From assembly GCA_900549535.1 (NCBI GenBank), contig UROR01000070.1, positions 1-9,926 on the forward strand: a stretch of 9,926 nucleotides of DNA. The letters are read 5' to 3'. The DNA is from an uncultured Collinsella sp. Its GTDB lineage: Bacteria > Actinomycetota > Coriobacteriia > Coriobacteriales > Coriobacteriaceae. Made by a program: the position numbers and the translations under genes. Shown in pieces: positions 1-4,740 of the stretch (its first letter is position 1; each line of letters opens with the position of its first letter). Below the pieces are notes generated by a model, which saw only the letters and a program-made list of their open reading frames with translations, was not told the DNA's origin and did not search any database.

Positions 1-685
1 AGCTCATCATGCGCTCGAGCGACACCTCGCAGTACGCGCCGGCCAACGCGGCAGCCTCCGCGACCTTCTTAATCAAGACGGCGGGGCCGCAGCTGGCGAC
101 GTAGTCGTAACCGCCCTCGCCGAGCAGCTCGGCGGCAGGATCGGTGCAAAAACCGTGCGTGCCCAACGAGCCGTCGTCGGTGCACACGTTAACCGTGGCT
201 CCCAGCGCGCGGAACTCGTCGACGCCCACGGCCTTGGACGCGGTGCCAAAGCCCAGGCATACGTCAACGTCCACGCCCTGCTCGGCAAGCATGCCAGCCA
301 GGCAGAGTACGGGCGGAACGCCAATGCCGCCGGCGACGAGCAGCGCCTTCCTGGTGCCCTCGGGCACGAACCAGCCGCGGCCGCCAGGGCCCAGCAAGTT
401 GGAGGTGGAGCCAGGGCCCATCTGCGACAGACGGCGGGTATCATCGCCCACGACGGCGTACCACAGCTCGACGGTGCCGGCCTCGGCGTCGGCGCGATAG
501 AAGCTCAGGGGCACGCGAAGCAGCGAGGAAGCATCGCCCGGCACGGCGATATTCACGAACTGACCGGGCTTGAGCGCACTTGCAAGCTTGGGGGCCGAGA
601 TAACGAGCGAGAAGATGCCGTCGGCGATCTCCTGGTTCGAGACGACCTCAAAGTCGTGCATGCGTGCAGTGGAAGGTGTGGGCAT
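1..685 (-). CDS. pyrK: Dihydroorotate dehydrogenase electron transfer subunit PyrK (3' end beyond window)
   Basis: This is the N-terminal 228 residues of the FAD/[2Fe-2S] subunit that passes electrons from NADH-side flavin to the class 1B dihydroorotate dehydrogenase PyrD in pyrimidine synthesis. Visible features are a ferredoxin-reductase-like beta barrel with KPGQFVNIAV at about 39-48, the FAD-binding LRVPLSFYR at 56-64, the glycine loop GPGGRGW at 99-105, LLVAGGIGVPPV at 115-126 and CTDDGSLGTHG at 168-178 (nucleotide-binding half). The frame leaves the window at VSLERMMS, which in this family directly precedes the cysteine cluster for the [2Fe-2S] centre, so those cysteines are not visible. 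The ATG at 685 has GGAG five bases upstream; a second in-frame ATG lies at 661. It follows pyrC on the same strand after a 92-bp gap and is probably the fourth gene of the pyr operon, with pyrD expected next. Confidence 0.93.
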   Translation of the reverse strand, partial: MPTPSTARMHDFEVVSNQEIADGIFSLVISAPKLASALKPGQFVNIAVPGDASSLLRVPLSFYRADAEAGTVELWYAVVGDDTRRLSQMGPGSTSNLLGPGGRGWFVPEGTRKALLVAGGIGVPPVLCLAGMLAEQGVDVDVCLGFGTASKAVGVDEFRALGATVNVCTDDGSLGTHGFCTDPAAELLGEGGYDYVASCGPAVLIKKVAEAAALAGAYCEVSLERMMS

Positions 686-700
686 AGACGCTCCAATCCC

Positions 701-716
701 CCATGCGGTTGCATGG
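701..716 (-). promoter_or_regulatory. Small intercistronic hairpin ahead of pyrK
   Basis: In the pyrC-pyrK gap the minus strand reads CCATGC-AACC-GCATGG, a perfect 6-bp stem with a 4-base loop. It ends about nine bases before the pyrK ribosome binding site. It has no T tract, so it does not look like a terminator. It may affect mRNA stability or pyrK translation, but this is inference only. Confidence 0.3.
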
Positions 717-777
717 TTCAGGCGAACAGAAAGCGCGGCACCGCAAGGGCACCGCGCACAAAAGCGATAAGGCTATG

Positions 778-2067
778 CTAGCAGATGCAGCCGTCGGCAA
801 GCGTCTGCTTACCGCCGACGAACACATCGGTGGCACGACCGGTGAGCGTGCGGCCGGCAAAACCGGAGTTCTCGGCACGCGACTCGTAGCCGCCCTCGCC
901 GACCGTCCAGGTTGCGGCGGGGTCGAACACGGTCAGGTCGGCAACGGAACCCGCCTTGACCTGAACCTGGTCGAGGCCCAGGATCTCGCGCGGCTTGATG
1001 GCCATGAGCTCGACCATGCGGCCCATGCTCATCTTGCCCGTGTTGACCAGCTCGGTGAGCACGAGCGCCAGCGAGGTCTCGAGGCCGATCATGCCGAAGG
1101 GCGCAAGCTCGAACTCGCGGGCCTTCTCCCACGGGGTGTGGGGAGCGTGGTCGGTGACGATAACGTCTACGGTGCCGTCGATGACGCCCTGACGGATAGC
1201 CTCGGCATCCTCATCGGTACGCAGCGGCGGATTGACCTTGAGCGAGGTGTTGTAGGTCTCGTCCAGGTCGTTCTCGGTCAGGAACATGTGGTGCGGGGTG
1301 GCCTCGCAGGTGACCTGCACGCCAGCTGCCTTACCGGCACGCACGAGCTCCAGGCCATGGGCGGTGGAGATGTGCTGAATGTGCAGCTTGGCACCGGTCA
1401 GCTTGGCGATCTCGATATCGCGAGCGATCTGCAGCTCCTCGCCTGCCGCCGGCCAGCCCTCGAGAGCCAGACGGGTCGAGACCTTGCCCTCGTTGATCTG
1501 GCCGTGGCCGACAAGGTCCTCGTCCTGGCAGTGGCTCATAAAGACCTTGCCGAACATCTTGCCGTAGTCCATGCAGCGACGGAGCATACCAGCACCCTGC
1601 ACGCCGCGACCGTCGTCGGTGAAGGCGACGGCGCCGTGGGCGACCATATCGCCCATCTCGGACATGGCCTCGCCCTTAAGACCGCGGGTCATGGCGCCAG
1701 AAGGATAGACACGGCAGTGGCCGACCTCGGCAGCGCGGGACTTGACGAACTCAACGACAGTACCGTTATCGGTGACGGGATCGGTGTTAGGCATAGCGCA
1801 CACGCCGGTGAAGCCGCCCTTGGCAGCCGCGCGGGTGCCGCTCTCGATGTCCTCTTTGACCTCGTAGCCGGGCTCGCGAAGGTGAACGTGCATATCCACC
1901 AGGCCAGGGACGAGGTACTTGCCGGAAAGGTCGCGGACCTCGGCTCCCTCGGCGGCGAGGTTCTCGCCGACCTCGGCGATCTTGTCGCCGTCAATCAGGA
2001 CGTCAACGACACCGTCAAGCTCGACGGACGGGTCGACGACGTGGGCATTCTTAAGAAGCAAGGCCAT
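778..2067 (-). CDS. pyrC: Dihydroorotase (class I, zinc amidohydrolase)
   Basis: It cyclises N-carbamoyl-L-aspartate to dihydroorotate, step three of pyrimidine synthesis, in the cytoplasm. With the start chosen here the protein is 429 residues, the usual length for the long class I form. Visible metal and active-site motifs are HVHLREPG at 60-67 (first zinc histidines and substrate arginine), AMPNTDP at 91-97, FTDDG at 149-153 (bridging aspartate region), SHCQD at 178-182, QHIST at 231-235, EATPHH at 255-260 and the catalytic DHAPH at 306-310. All expected ligands are present. The ATG at 2067 is preferred because a full GGAGGT lies seven bases upstream; the open frame extends to a TTG at 2082, but that start would overlap this ribosome binding site. 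The start overlaps the end of pyrB by 17 bases, implying translational coupling. The stop is TAG at 778-780. Confidence 0.97.
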   Translation of the reverse strand: MALLLKNAHVVDPSVELDGVVDVLIDGDKIAEVGENLAAEGAEVRDLSGKYLVPGLVDMHVHLREPGYEVKEDIESGTRAAAKGGFTGVCAMPNTDPVTDNGTVVEFVKSRAAEVGHCRVYPSGAMTRGLKGEAMSEMGDMVAHGAVAFTDDGRGVQGAGMLRRCMDYGKMFGKVFMSHCQDEDLVGHGQINEGKVSTRLALEGWPAAGEELQIARDIEIAKLTGAKLHIQHISTAHGLELVRAGKAAGVQVTCEATPHHMFLTENDLDETYNTSLKVNPPLRTDEDAEAIRQGVIDGTVDVIVTDHAPHTPWEKAREFELAPFGMIGLETSLALVLTELVNTGKMSMGRMVELMAIKPREILGLDQVQVKAGSVADLTVFDPAATWTVGEGGYESRAENSGFAGRTLTGRATDVFVGGKQTLADGCIC

Positions 2068-2995
2068 TATCGGCACCTCCAAGCAGCAGATACAGGATAG
2101 CCATACGCACGCAGATACCGGCGTAGACCTGCTCCAGGATGACGGAGCGTTGCGGGTGGTCGGCCATATAGGAGTCGAACTCGACGCCGCGGTTGATGGG
2201 GCCCGGGTGGCAAATGATCGCGTCGGGCTTCATGAGCTTCTCACGGTCCTTGGTAAGGCCGAAGAGCTTGTGGTACTCGCGAATGGTCGGGAATGGGGCA
2301 CCCTCGAGGCGCTCCTGCTGTACACGCAGCATGTAGACGACGTCCAGCTCGGGCAGGACGGAATCGAGGTCGCTCGTCACGTGGTCGCAGCCCAGAACCT
2401 CGGGCGCCGGCGGCAGCAGCGTGCCGGGGGCGACGGCGTAGGTCTCGCAGCCCATGATCTTCAACGCGGGGATCAGTGAGCCGCAGACACGGGAGTGGGC
2501 GATGTCGCCGACGACGGCGACCTTCAGACCGTGGAAGTCACCCTTGTGCTCCCAGATGGTGTACAGGTCGAGCAGAGCCTGCGTGGGGTGATTGTGCTTA
2601 CCGTCGCCGGCGCAGATAACACTCGCGGGCGAATTCTGGGTGACGATGTAGGGAGCACCGGCGTGCTTGTCGCGCACGACGATGCAGTCAATCTTGTAGG
2701 CGTTGAGGGTCTCGACGGTATCGACGAGGCTCTCGCCCTTGACCGTGGAGGTCGAGGAGCCGCCGAAGTTGAGGCTGTCGGCCGAAAGACGCTTCTCGGC
2801 GAGCTCGAAAGAGCTGCGGGTACGCGTCGAGGGCTCGTTGAACATGTTGACGATGGTCTTGCCCTTGAGCGTGGGAACCTTCTTGATGGCACGCTCGTTG
2901 ACCTCGGAGAACGCCTTGGCGGTCTCGAGGATGAGCTTGATGTCCTCTTCGGAGTACTCGGTAATGTCGATCAGATGCTTATGATTGAACGCCAC
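2051..2995 (-). CDS. pyrB: Aspartate carbamoyltransferase catalytic subunit
   Basis: It transfers the carbamoyl group of carbamoyl phosphate to aspartate, the committed step of pyrimidine synthesis. Numbered from the GTG at 2995 (314 residues, normal for the catalytic chain), the carbamoyl-phosphate loop FNEPSTRTRSSFE is at 52-64, the second-subunit loop STSTVKGES at 81-89, HPTQALLD at 136-143, and HPGPINRGVE at 263-272. No pyrI regulatory gene lies beside it, so control is probably at the mRNA level through PyrR. The start needs judgement: a GTG at 3007 would give four more residues, but the strong GGAGG abuts it with no spacing, whereas the GTG at 2995 sits 11 bases after GGAGG and four bases after the pyrR stop. 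The 3' end overlaps pyrC. The function is certain; the exact start is less so. Confidence 0.96.
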   Translation of the reverse strand: MAFNHKHLIDITEYSEEDIKLILETAKAFSEVNERAIKKVPTLKGKTIVNMFNEPSTRTRSSFELAEKRLSADSLNFGGSSTSTVKGESLVDTVETLNAYKIDCIVVRDKHAGAPYIVTQNSPASVICAGDGKHNHPTQALLDLYTIWEHKGDFHGLKVAVVGDIAHSRVCGSLIPALKIMGCETYAVAPGTLLPPAPEVLGCDHVTSDLDSVLPELDVVYMLRVQQERLEGAPFPTIREYHKLFGLTKDREKLMKPDAIICHPGPINRGVEFDSYMADHPQRSVILEQVYAGICVRMAILYLLLGGADNGLAS

Positions 2996-2999
2996 GGTA

Positions 3000-3584
3000 C
3001 TACTCACCTCCCAGCGGCGCGGAGCCCACGTGGGAACCCGGCGCGACGTCGTTGATTTCGACAGCGGTGCGGCCGTCGACTTCCTTCATATATAGGTGCA
3101 CGTTCTCCTCGTGCGACGAGGGAACGTTCTTGCCGACAAAGTCCGGCGAGATGGGGAGCTCGCGGTGGCCGCGGTCAACGAGGACTGCCAGCTCAATGCG
3201 GCTCGGACGGCCCAGGTCCATAACGGCGTCCAGAGCGGCGCGAATGGTACGGCCCGTATACAGGATGTCGTCCACCAAAACGACGCGCTTGCCGTCGACG
3301 CTAAAGGGAATGTTGGTGGCGTGGATCGCGGGAGCGAAATTGGTGGCGTAGTCATCGCGGTAGAAGCTGATGTCGAGGCTACCGAGCGGAACGTCGACGC
3401 CCTCGATCTCCTTGATCTCCTCGGCGAGCTTCTTTGCCAGAAGGTCGCCGCGCGTGACGATGCCGACCAGAGCGAGGTCTTCACAGCCCTCGTTGCGCTC
3501 GAGAATCTCGTGCGCAATGCGGGTCATCGCTCGATTGACGGCGGTCTCGTCCATGATGACCGCCTTGGGGGAAGTCGTGCCCAT
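3000..3584 (-). CDS. pyrR: PyrR bifunctional pyr mRNA-binding attenuator / uracil phosphoribosyltransferase
   Basis: This is a PRTase-fold protein that in gram-positive bacteria binds pyr leader RNA when UMP is high, and also converts uracil plus PRPP to UMP. It is 194 residues long, slightly longer than the usual 175-185 because of a glycine/serine-rich tail. Motifs: VTRGDLLAKKLA at 43-54, FYRDDYA at 74-80, the PRPP loop VVLVDDILYTGRT at 101-113 and the PyrR-typical LVDRGHRELPI at 135-145. The ATG at 3584 has AAGGAG five bases upstream. It is the first gene of the operon, and pyrB begins four bases after its stop. A candidate PyrR-type attenuator lies directly upstream (3624-3730). In some actinobacteria PyrR acts on translation instead, so the mode of control is inferred. 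Confidence 0.96.
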   Translation of the reverse strand: MGTTSPKAVIMDETAVNRAMTRIAHEILERNEGCEDLALVGIVTRGDLLAKKLAEEIKEIEGVDVPLGSLDISFYRDDYATNFAPAIHATNIPFSVDGKRVVLVDDILYTGRTIRAALDAVMDLGRPSRIELAVLVDRGHRELPISPDFVGKNVPSSHEENVHLYMKEVDGRTAVEINDVAPGSHVGSAPLGGE

Positions 3585-3623
3585 CGATCTCCTTCCTCAC
3601 ATGTCTTGACTGCTGACACAGTC

Positions 3624-3667
3624 AAAAAAATAGATGCCCGACCGCTTAAAGCGGACCAGACACCCAC
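3624..3667 (-). terminator. pyrR: Attenuator terminator in the pyr leader
   Basis: In transcript sense the 5' arm is 3667-3651 and the 3' arm is 3645-3630, with a UUUAA loop at 3650-3646. The top is CCGC/GCGG; one U (3655) is bulged; below it are about eleven further pairs, many of them G-U. The stem runs directly into seven T residues (3630-3624). It sits between the probable pyr promoter and pyrR, so it would stop transcription before the operon. Its 5' arm is shared with the upstream antiterminator hairpin. Confidence 0.7.
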
Positions 3668-3712
3668 AGGAAAGGCTGCTCTTTGACAGCTATGTAATTC
3701 CATGTGGGTATC
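3659..3712 (-). promoter_or_regulatory. Antiterminator hairpin of the pyr leader
   Basis: In transcript sense GATACCCACA (3712-3703) pairs with TGTGGGTGTC (3668-3659), ten pairs with one wobble. After one unpaired base (3702) GGAA (3701-3698) pairs with TTCC (3672-3669). A further GCTG/CAGC helix can form inside. The 3' arm covers the 5' arm of the terminator, so the two structures exclude each other. Formation of this hairpin would allow read-through into pyrR-B-C-K. Confidence 0.6.
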
Positions 3713-3729
3713 TCGTACCCCTTTAATGG
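3700..3729 (-). promoter_or_regulatory. Candidate PyrR-binding loop (anti-antiterminator)
   Basis: In transcript sense CCAT, an unpaired UAAAG, GGGTA, loop CGAGA, TACCC, unpaired AC, ATGG. This is a lower and an upper stem separated by an asymmetric internal loop, topped by a purine-rich loop containing GAGA. Known PyrR sites share this general architecture and a GAGA-type loop, but the consensus sequence itself is not clearly matched. Forming it takes away the 5' arm of the antiterminator, which frees the terminator. Position and logic support the call; binding is inferred. Confidence 0.45.
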
Positions 3730-3738
3730 TCAAGGGAT

Positions 3739-3744
3739 AGTGTA
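3739..3744 (-). promoter_or_regulatory. Possible pyr operon -10 element
   Basis: TACACT on the minus strand would place the transcript start near 3732, just ahead of the candidate PyrR loop, which is where it should be. No convincing -35 hexamer is visible at 16-18 bases upstream, so the call is tentative. Confidence 0.3.
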
Positions 3745-3837
3745 GCCAACCTCAAGCTTAATTGCGAGCATAAATACAGAGCAATCCGTAAACGGAGCCC
3801 AATGCTCCATAAACCTATATATATTTGTGGGACGAGC

Positions 3838-3866
3838 TTGAAAACACACGCACGAGCTGGCATAAT
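3838..3866 (+). promoter_or_regulatory. Candidate distal promoter for rpmB
   Basis: TTGAAA (3838-3843) and CATAAT (3861-3866) are separated by exactly 17 bases, a good housekeeping-sigma match. Transcription would start near 3873 and give rpmB a leader of about 160 bases, or a short RNA ending before it. No terminator is visible before rpmB. Confidence 0.45.
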
Positions 3867-3953
3867 CCCCTCTGCTGCACGCAAATCGGATCTACGTCCA
3901 GGGCCGTAGCGTGGGCACTATCGCCAAAAGAGGAATATCTCTGTGTAGATTGC

Positions 3954-3981
3954 GCACAGGGAGCGACTTCTGTGCTATAGT
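3954..3981 (+). promoter_or_regulatory. rpmB proximal promoter (extended -10) with dyad
   Basis: TGCTATAGT contains an extended -10 (TG, one base, TATAGT at 3976-3981), predicting a start near 3988. A -35-like TTGCGC at 3950-3955 is 20 bases away, so the extended -10 probably does the work. The promoter spacer is a perfect dyad, GCACAG (3954-3959), ten bases, CTGTGC (3970-3975), which ends exactly at the -10 and is well placed as an operator. Confidence 0.5.
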
Positions 3982-3999
3982 TCAGGCTTGTTTGTTAAC

Positions 4000-4019
4000 G
4001 CGACATGTTCGTTTGTCGC
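4000..4019 (+). promoter_or_regulatory. Hairpin in the rpmB leader beside the ribosome binding site
   Basis: GCGACA (4000-4005) and TGTCGC (4014-4019) form a perfect 6-bp stem with an 8-base loop. The stem ends three bases before AAGGAGG (4022-4028), the strong ribosome binding site of rpmB. Ribosomal protein leaders often carry autoregulatory structures, but no known L28 element is recognised here. Confidence 0.35.
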
Positions 4020-4035
4020 CCAAGGAGGGTCAGTT

Positions 4036-4224
4036 ATGTCCAAAGTTTGCGAAGTTTGCGGTAAGCACCCCGTTGCCGGTCGCTCCATCAGCCACTCTCA
4101 CCGCGTCACCAACCGTAAGTTCCGCCCCAACATCCAGCGCGTTTACGTCGTCGTCGATGGTCACCGTCGCAAGATGAACGTTTGCTCCACCTGCCTCAAG
4201 TCCGGCAAGGTTGCGCGCTCCTAA
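4036..4224 (+). CDS. rpmB: 50S ribosomal protein L28 (zinc-binding form)
   Basis: A 62-residue large-subunit ribosomal protein. The N-terminal SKVCEVCGKHPVAGRSISHS and the central HRVTNRKFRPNIQRVYVVVD are typical of L28 (bL28). Cysteine pairs at 5/8 and 50/53 form the zinc-ribbon (C+) version; many bacteria also keep a cysteine-free paralogue for zinc shortage, but none is in this window. The ATG has AAGGAGG eight bases upstream (4022-4028). The gene stands alone: divergent from pyrR, with its own promoter and a strong terminator about 70 bases after the TAA. The composition is basic throughout, as expected for an rRNA-binding protein. Confidence 0.97.
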   Translation: MSKVCEVCGKHPVAGRSISHSHRVTNRKFRPNIQRVYVVVDGHRRKMNVCSTCLKSGKVARS

Positions 4225-4292
4225 ATAAGGTCTTACCAACAAGTACCTCGGACTCTCCGGGTCAAAGACCTCGCGTTCATATAGAACTTACC

Positions 4293-4325
4293 AAAGGCGT
4301 CCTCCCCCACGAAGGGCGCCTTTTT
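4293..4325 (+). terminator. rpmB terminator
   Basis: AAAGGCGTCC (4293-4302) pairs with GGGCGCCTTT (4314-4323) over ten bases with one G-U, followed by a T tract ending at 4325. It is a textbook intrinsic terminator about 70 bases after rpmB. The 3' UTR before it also holds a longer AGGTCTT/AAGACCT helix (4228-4234 with 4265-4271). Confidence 0.85.
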
Positions 4326-4328
4326 GCA

Positions 4329-4355
4329 CTCATTGGGGACAGACTTACATGAGTG
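4329..4355 (+). repeat. Left inverted repeat of the element
   Basis: A 27-bp repeat containing CTCATTGGGGACAGAC; its complement recurs at 4561-4587 with two mismatches. It can fold on itself through a 7-bp stem that extends two bases outside the repeat. Confidence 0.75.
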
Positions 4356-4560
4356 TTTGCAGATGTCAAAGGAATCATAGCCCAGCTGATATGCCTTGAA
4401 GCTTGACCAGCGGTACGCATCGAGCGAGTCGAGCGCGCCTTTCACAGGATTGAGATGGATATAATCGAGCAACTGGACCGCCTGCGTGTCCGACTCGACC
4501 GCGACCCGCGAATAGCGATTGTCAAACAGGTGCCCCGTTCTCCCCGTTTTCCCATTGAAA

Positions 4561-4587
4561 TACTCATGTATGTCTGTCCCCAATGAG
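4561..4587 (-). repeat. Right inverted repeat of the element
   Basis: A 27-bp inverted copy of 4329-4355. In transposase sense it lies immediately before the surviving transposase segment, so the element end is joined to the interior of the gene. Confidence 0.75.
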
Positions 4588-4617
4588 AGGGGCGATGCAT
4601 TGGGCTGATGGATTAAG

Positions 4618-4643
4618 TTGAAACGGTTCATTTGATTGAAACG
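4618..4643 (+). promoter_or_regulatory. TTGAAACG direct repeats upstream of adhE
   Basis: TTGAAACG occurs at 4618-4625 and 4636-4643, 18 bases apart. The first copy lies in TGAA-ACGG-TTCA (4619-4630) and the second in the palindrome AAACGTTT (4639-4646). Placement about 50-80 bases upstream of the probable adhE -10 suits an activator or redox regulator site, but no known consensus (for example Rex) is clearly matched. Confidence 0.3.
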
Positions 4644-4692
4644 TTTTAGTATGCCTTTTACGGGAATCTTACCGTTTACCGAATTATTTATT

Positions 4693-4700
4693 GCTATCAT
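4693..4700 (+). promoter_or_regulatory. adhE promoter, extended -10
   Basis: TTGCTATCAT holds TG, one base, then TATCAT (4695-4700), the same extended -10 form seen for rpmB. The start would be near 4707, giving a leader of about 34 bases. The -35 region is poor, which fits an extended -10 or activator-dependent promoter. Confidence 0.5.
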
Positions 4701-4740
4701 GCAAGGCGTAGGGTAAATCTCCGATCGCAAGGAGACACAA

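Larger units (their letters stand above)
3585..4035. other. Divergent intergenic region between pyrR and rpmB
   Basis: This 451-bp region has no credible gene. From the pyr side it holds a perfect 7-bp hairpin (TTGACTG/CAGTCAA, 3606-3625) between the attenuator and the pyrR ribosome binding site, then the attenuator and a possible -10. The middle (about 3745-3837) is AT-richer, with a small GGAGC/GCTCC hairpin at 3794-3808 and an ATATATAT run near 3820, and nothing else recognised. The rpmB side carries two candidate plus-strand promoters and a leader hairpin. A short reading frame starting at 3911 is only an out-of-frame shadow running into rpmB. Confidence 0.6.
4233..4560 (-). pseudogene. 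Truncated Y1-family (IS200-like/RAYT) transposase, C-terminal fragment
   Basis: The minus-strand frame encodes YFNGKTGRTGHLFDNRYSRV, then LLDYIHLNPVKGALDSL and YRWSSFKAYQLG. These are the conserved C-terminal blocks of REP-associated tyrosine transposases (the R.GHLF..RY block, the YIHLNPVK block and the Y.WSS block). The N-terminal part with the HUH histidines and the catalytic tyrosine region is absent. The frame stays open from 4787 to 4233, but upstream of the right inverted repeat it is only the complement of the adhE promoter and first codons, and after the left repeat it reads the complement of the rpmB terminator, so both ends are accidental. Only about 60-70 residues are real homology. 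No function is expected. Confidence 0.7.
4329..4587. mobile_element. MITE-like deletion derivative of an IS200-like / RAYT element
   Basis: The 259-bp unit is bounded by 27-bp inverted repeats (4329-4355 and 4561-4587) that match at 25 of 27 positions and contain the core TTGGGGACAGAC. Each end is itself a small hairpin: CACTCAT/ATGAGTG on the left (4327-4333 with 4349-4355) and CTCAT/ATGAG on the right (4563-4567 with 4583-4587). Between them lies only the C-terminal part of a Y1-type transposase on the minus strand. No clear target duplication is seen, consistent with single-strand IS200-like or RAYT chemistry. The left end begins three bases after the rpmB terminator T tract. The element looks unable to move by itself. 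Confidence 0.65.

Noticed and set aside
703..2100. 465-codon open frame antisense to pyrC
   Set aside because: A shadow of pyrC, which carries complete dihydroorotase motifs; the antisense product has no recognisable features.
2495..3055. Plus-strand open frames opposite pyrB and pyrR
   Set aside because: They lie inside strongly supported minus-strand genes and show the same antisense composition pattern.
3911..4177. Short plus-strand frame overlapping rpmB
   Set aside because: Its second half is the out-of-frame reading of rpmB, and no suitable ribosome binding site precedes its start.
4228..4271. AGGTCTT/AAGACCT helix after rpmB as the terminator
   Set aside because: It has a 30-base loop and no T tract; the hairpin at 4293-4325 is the real terminator.
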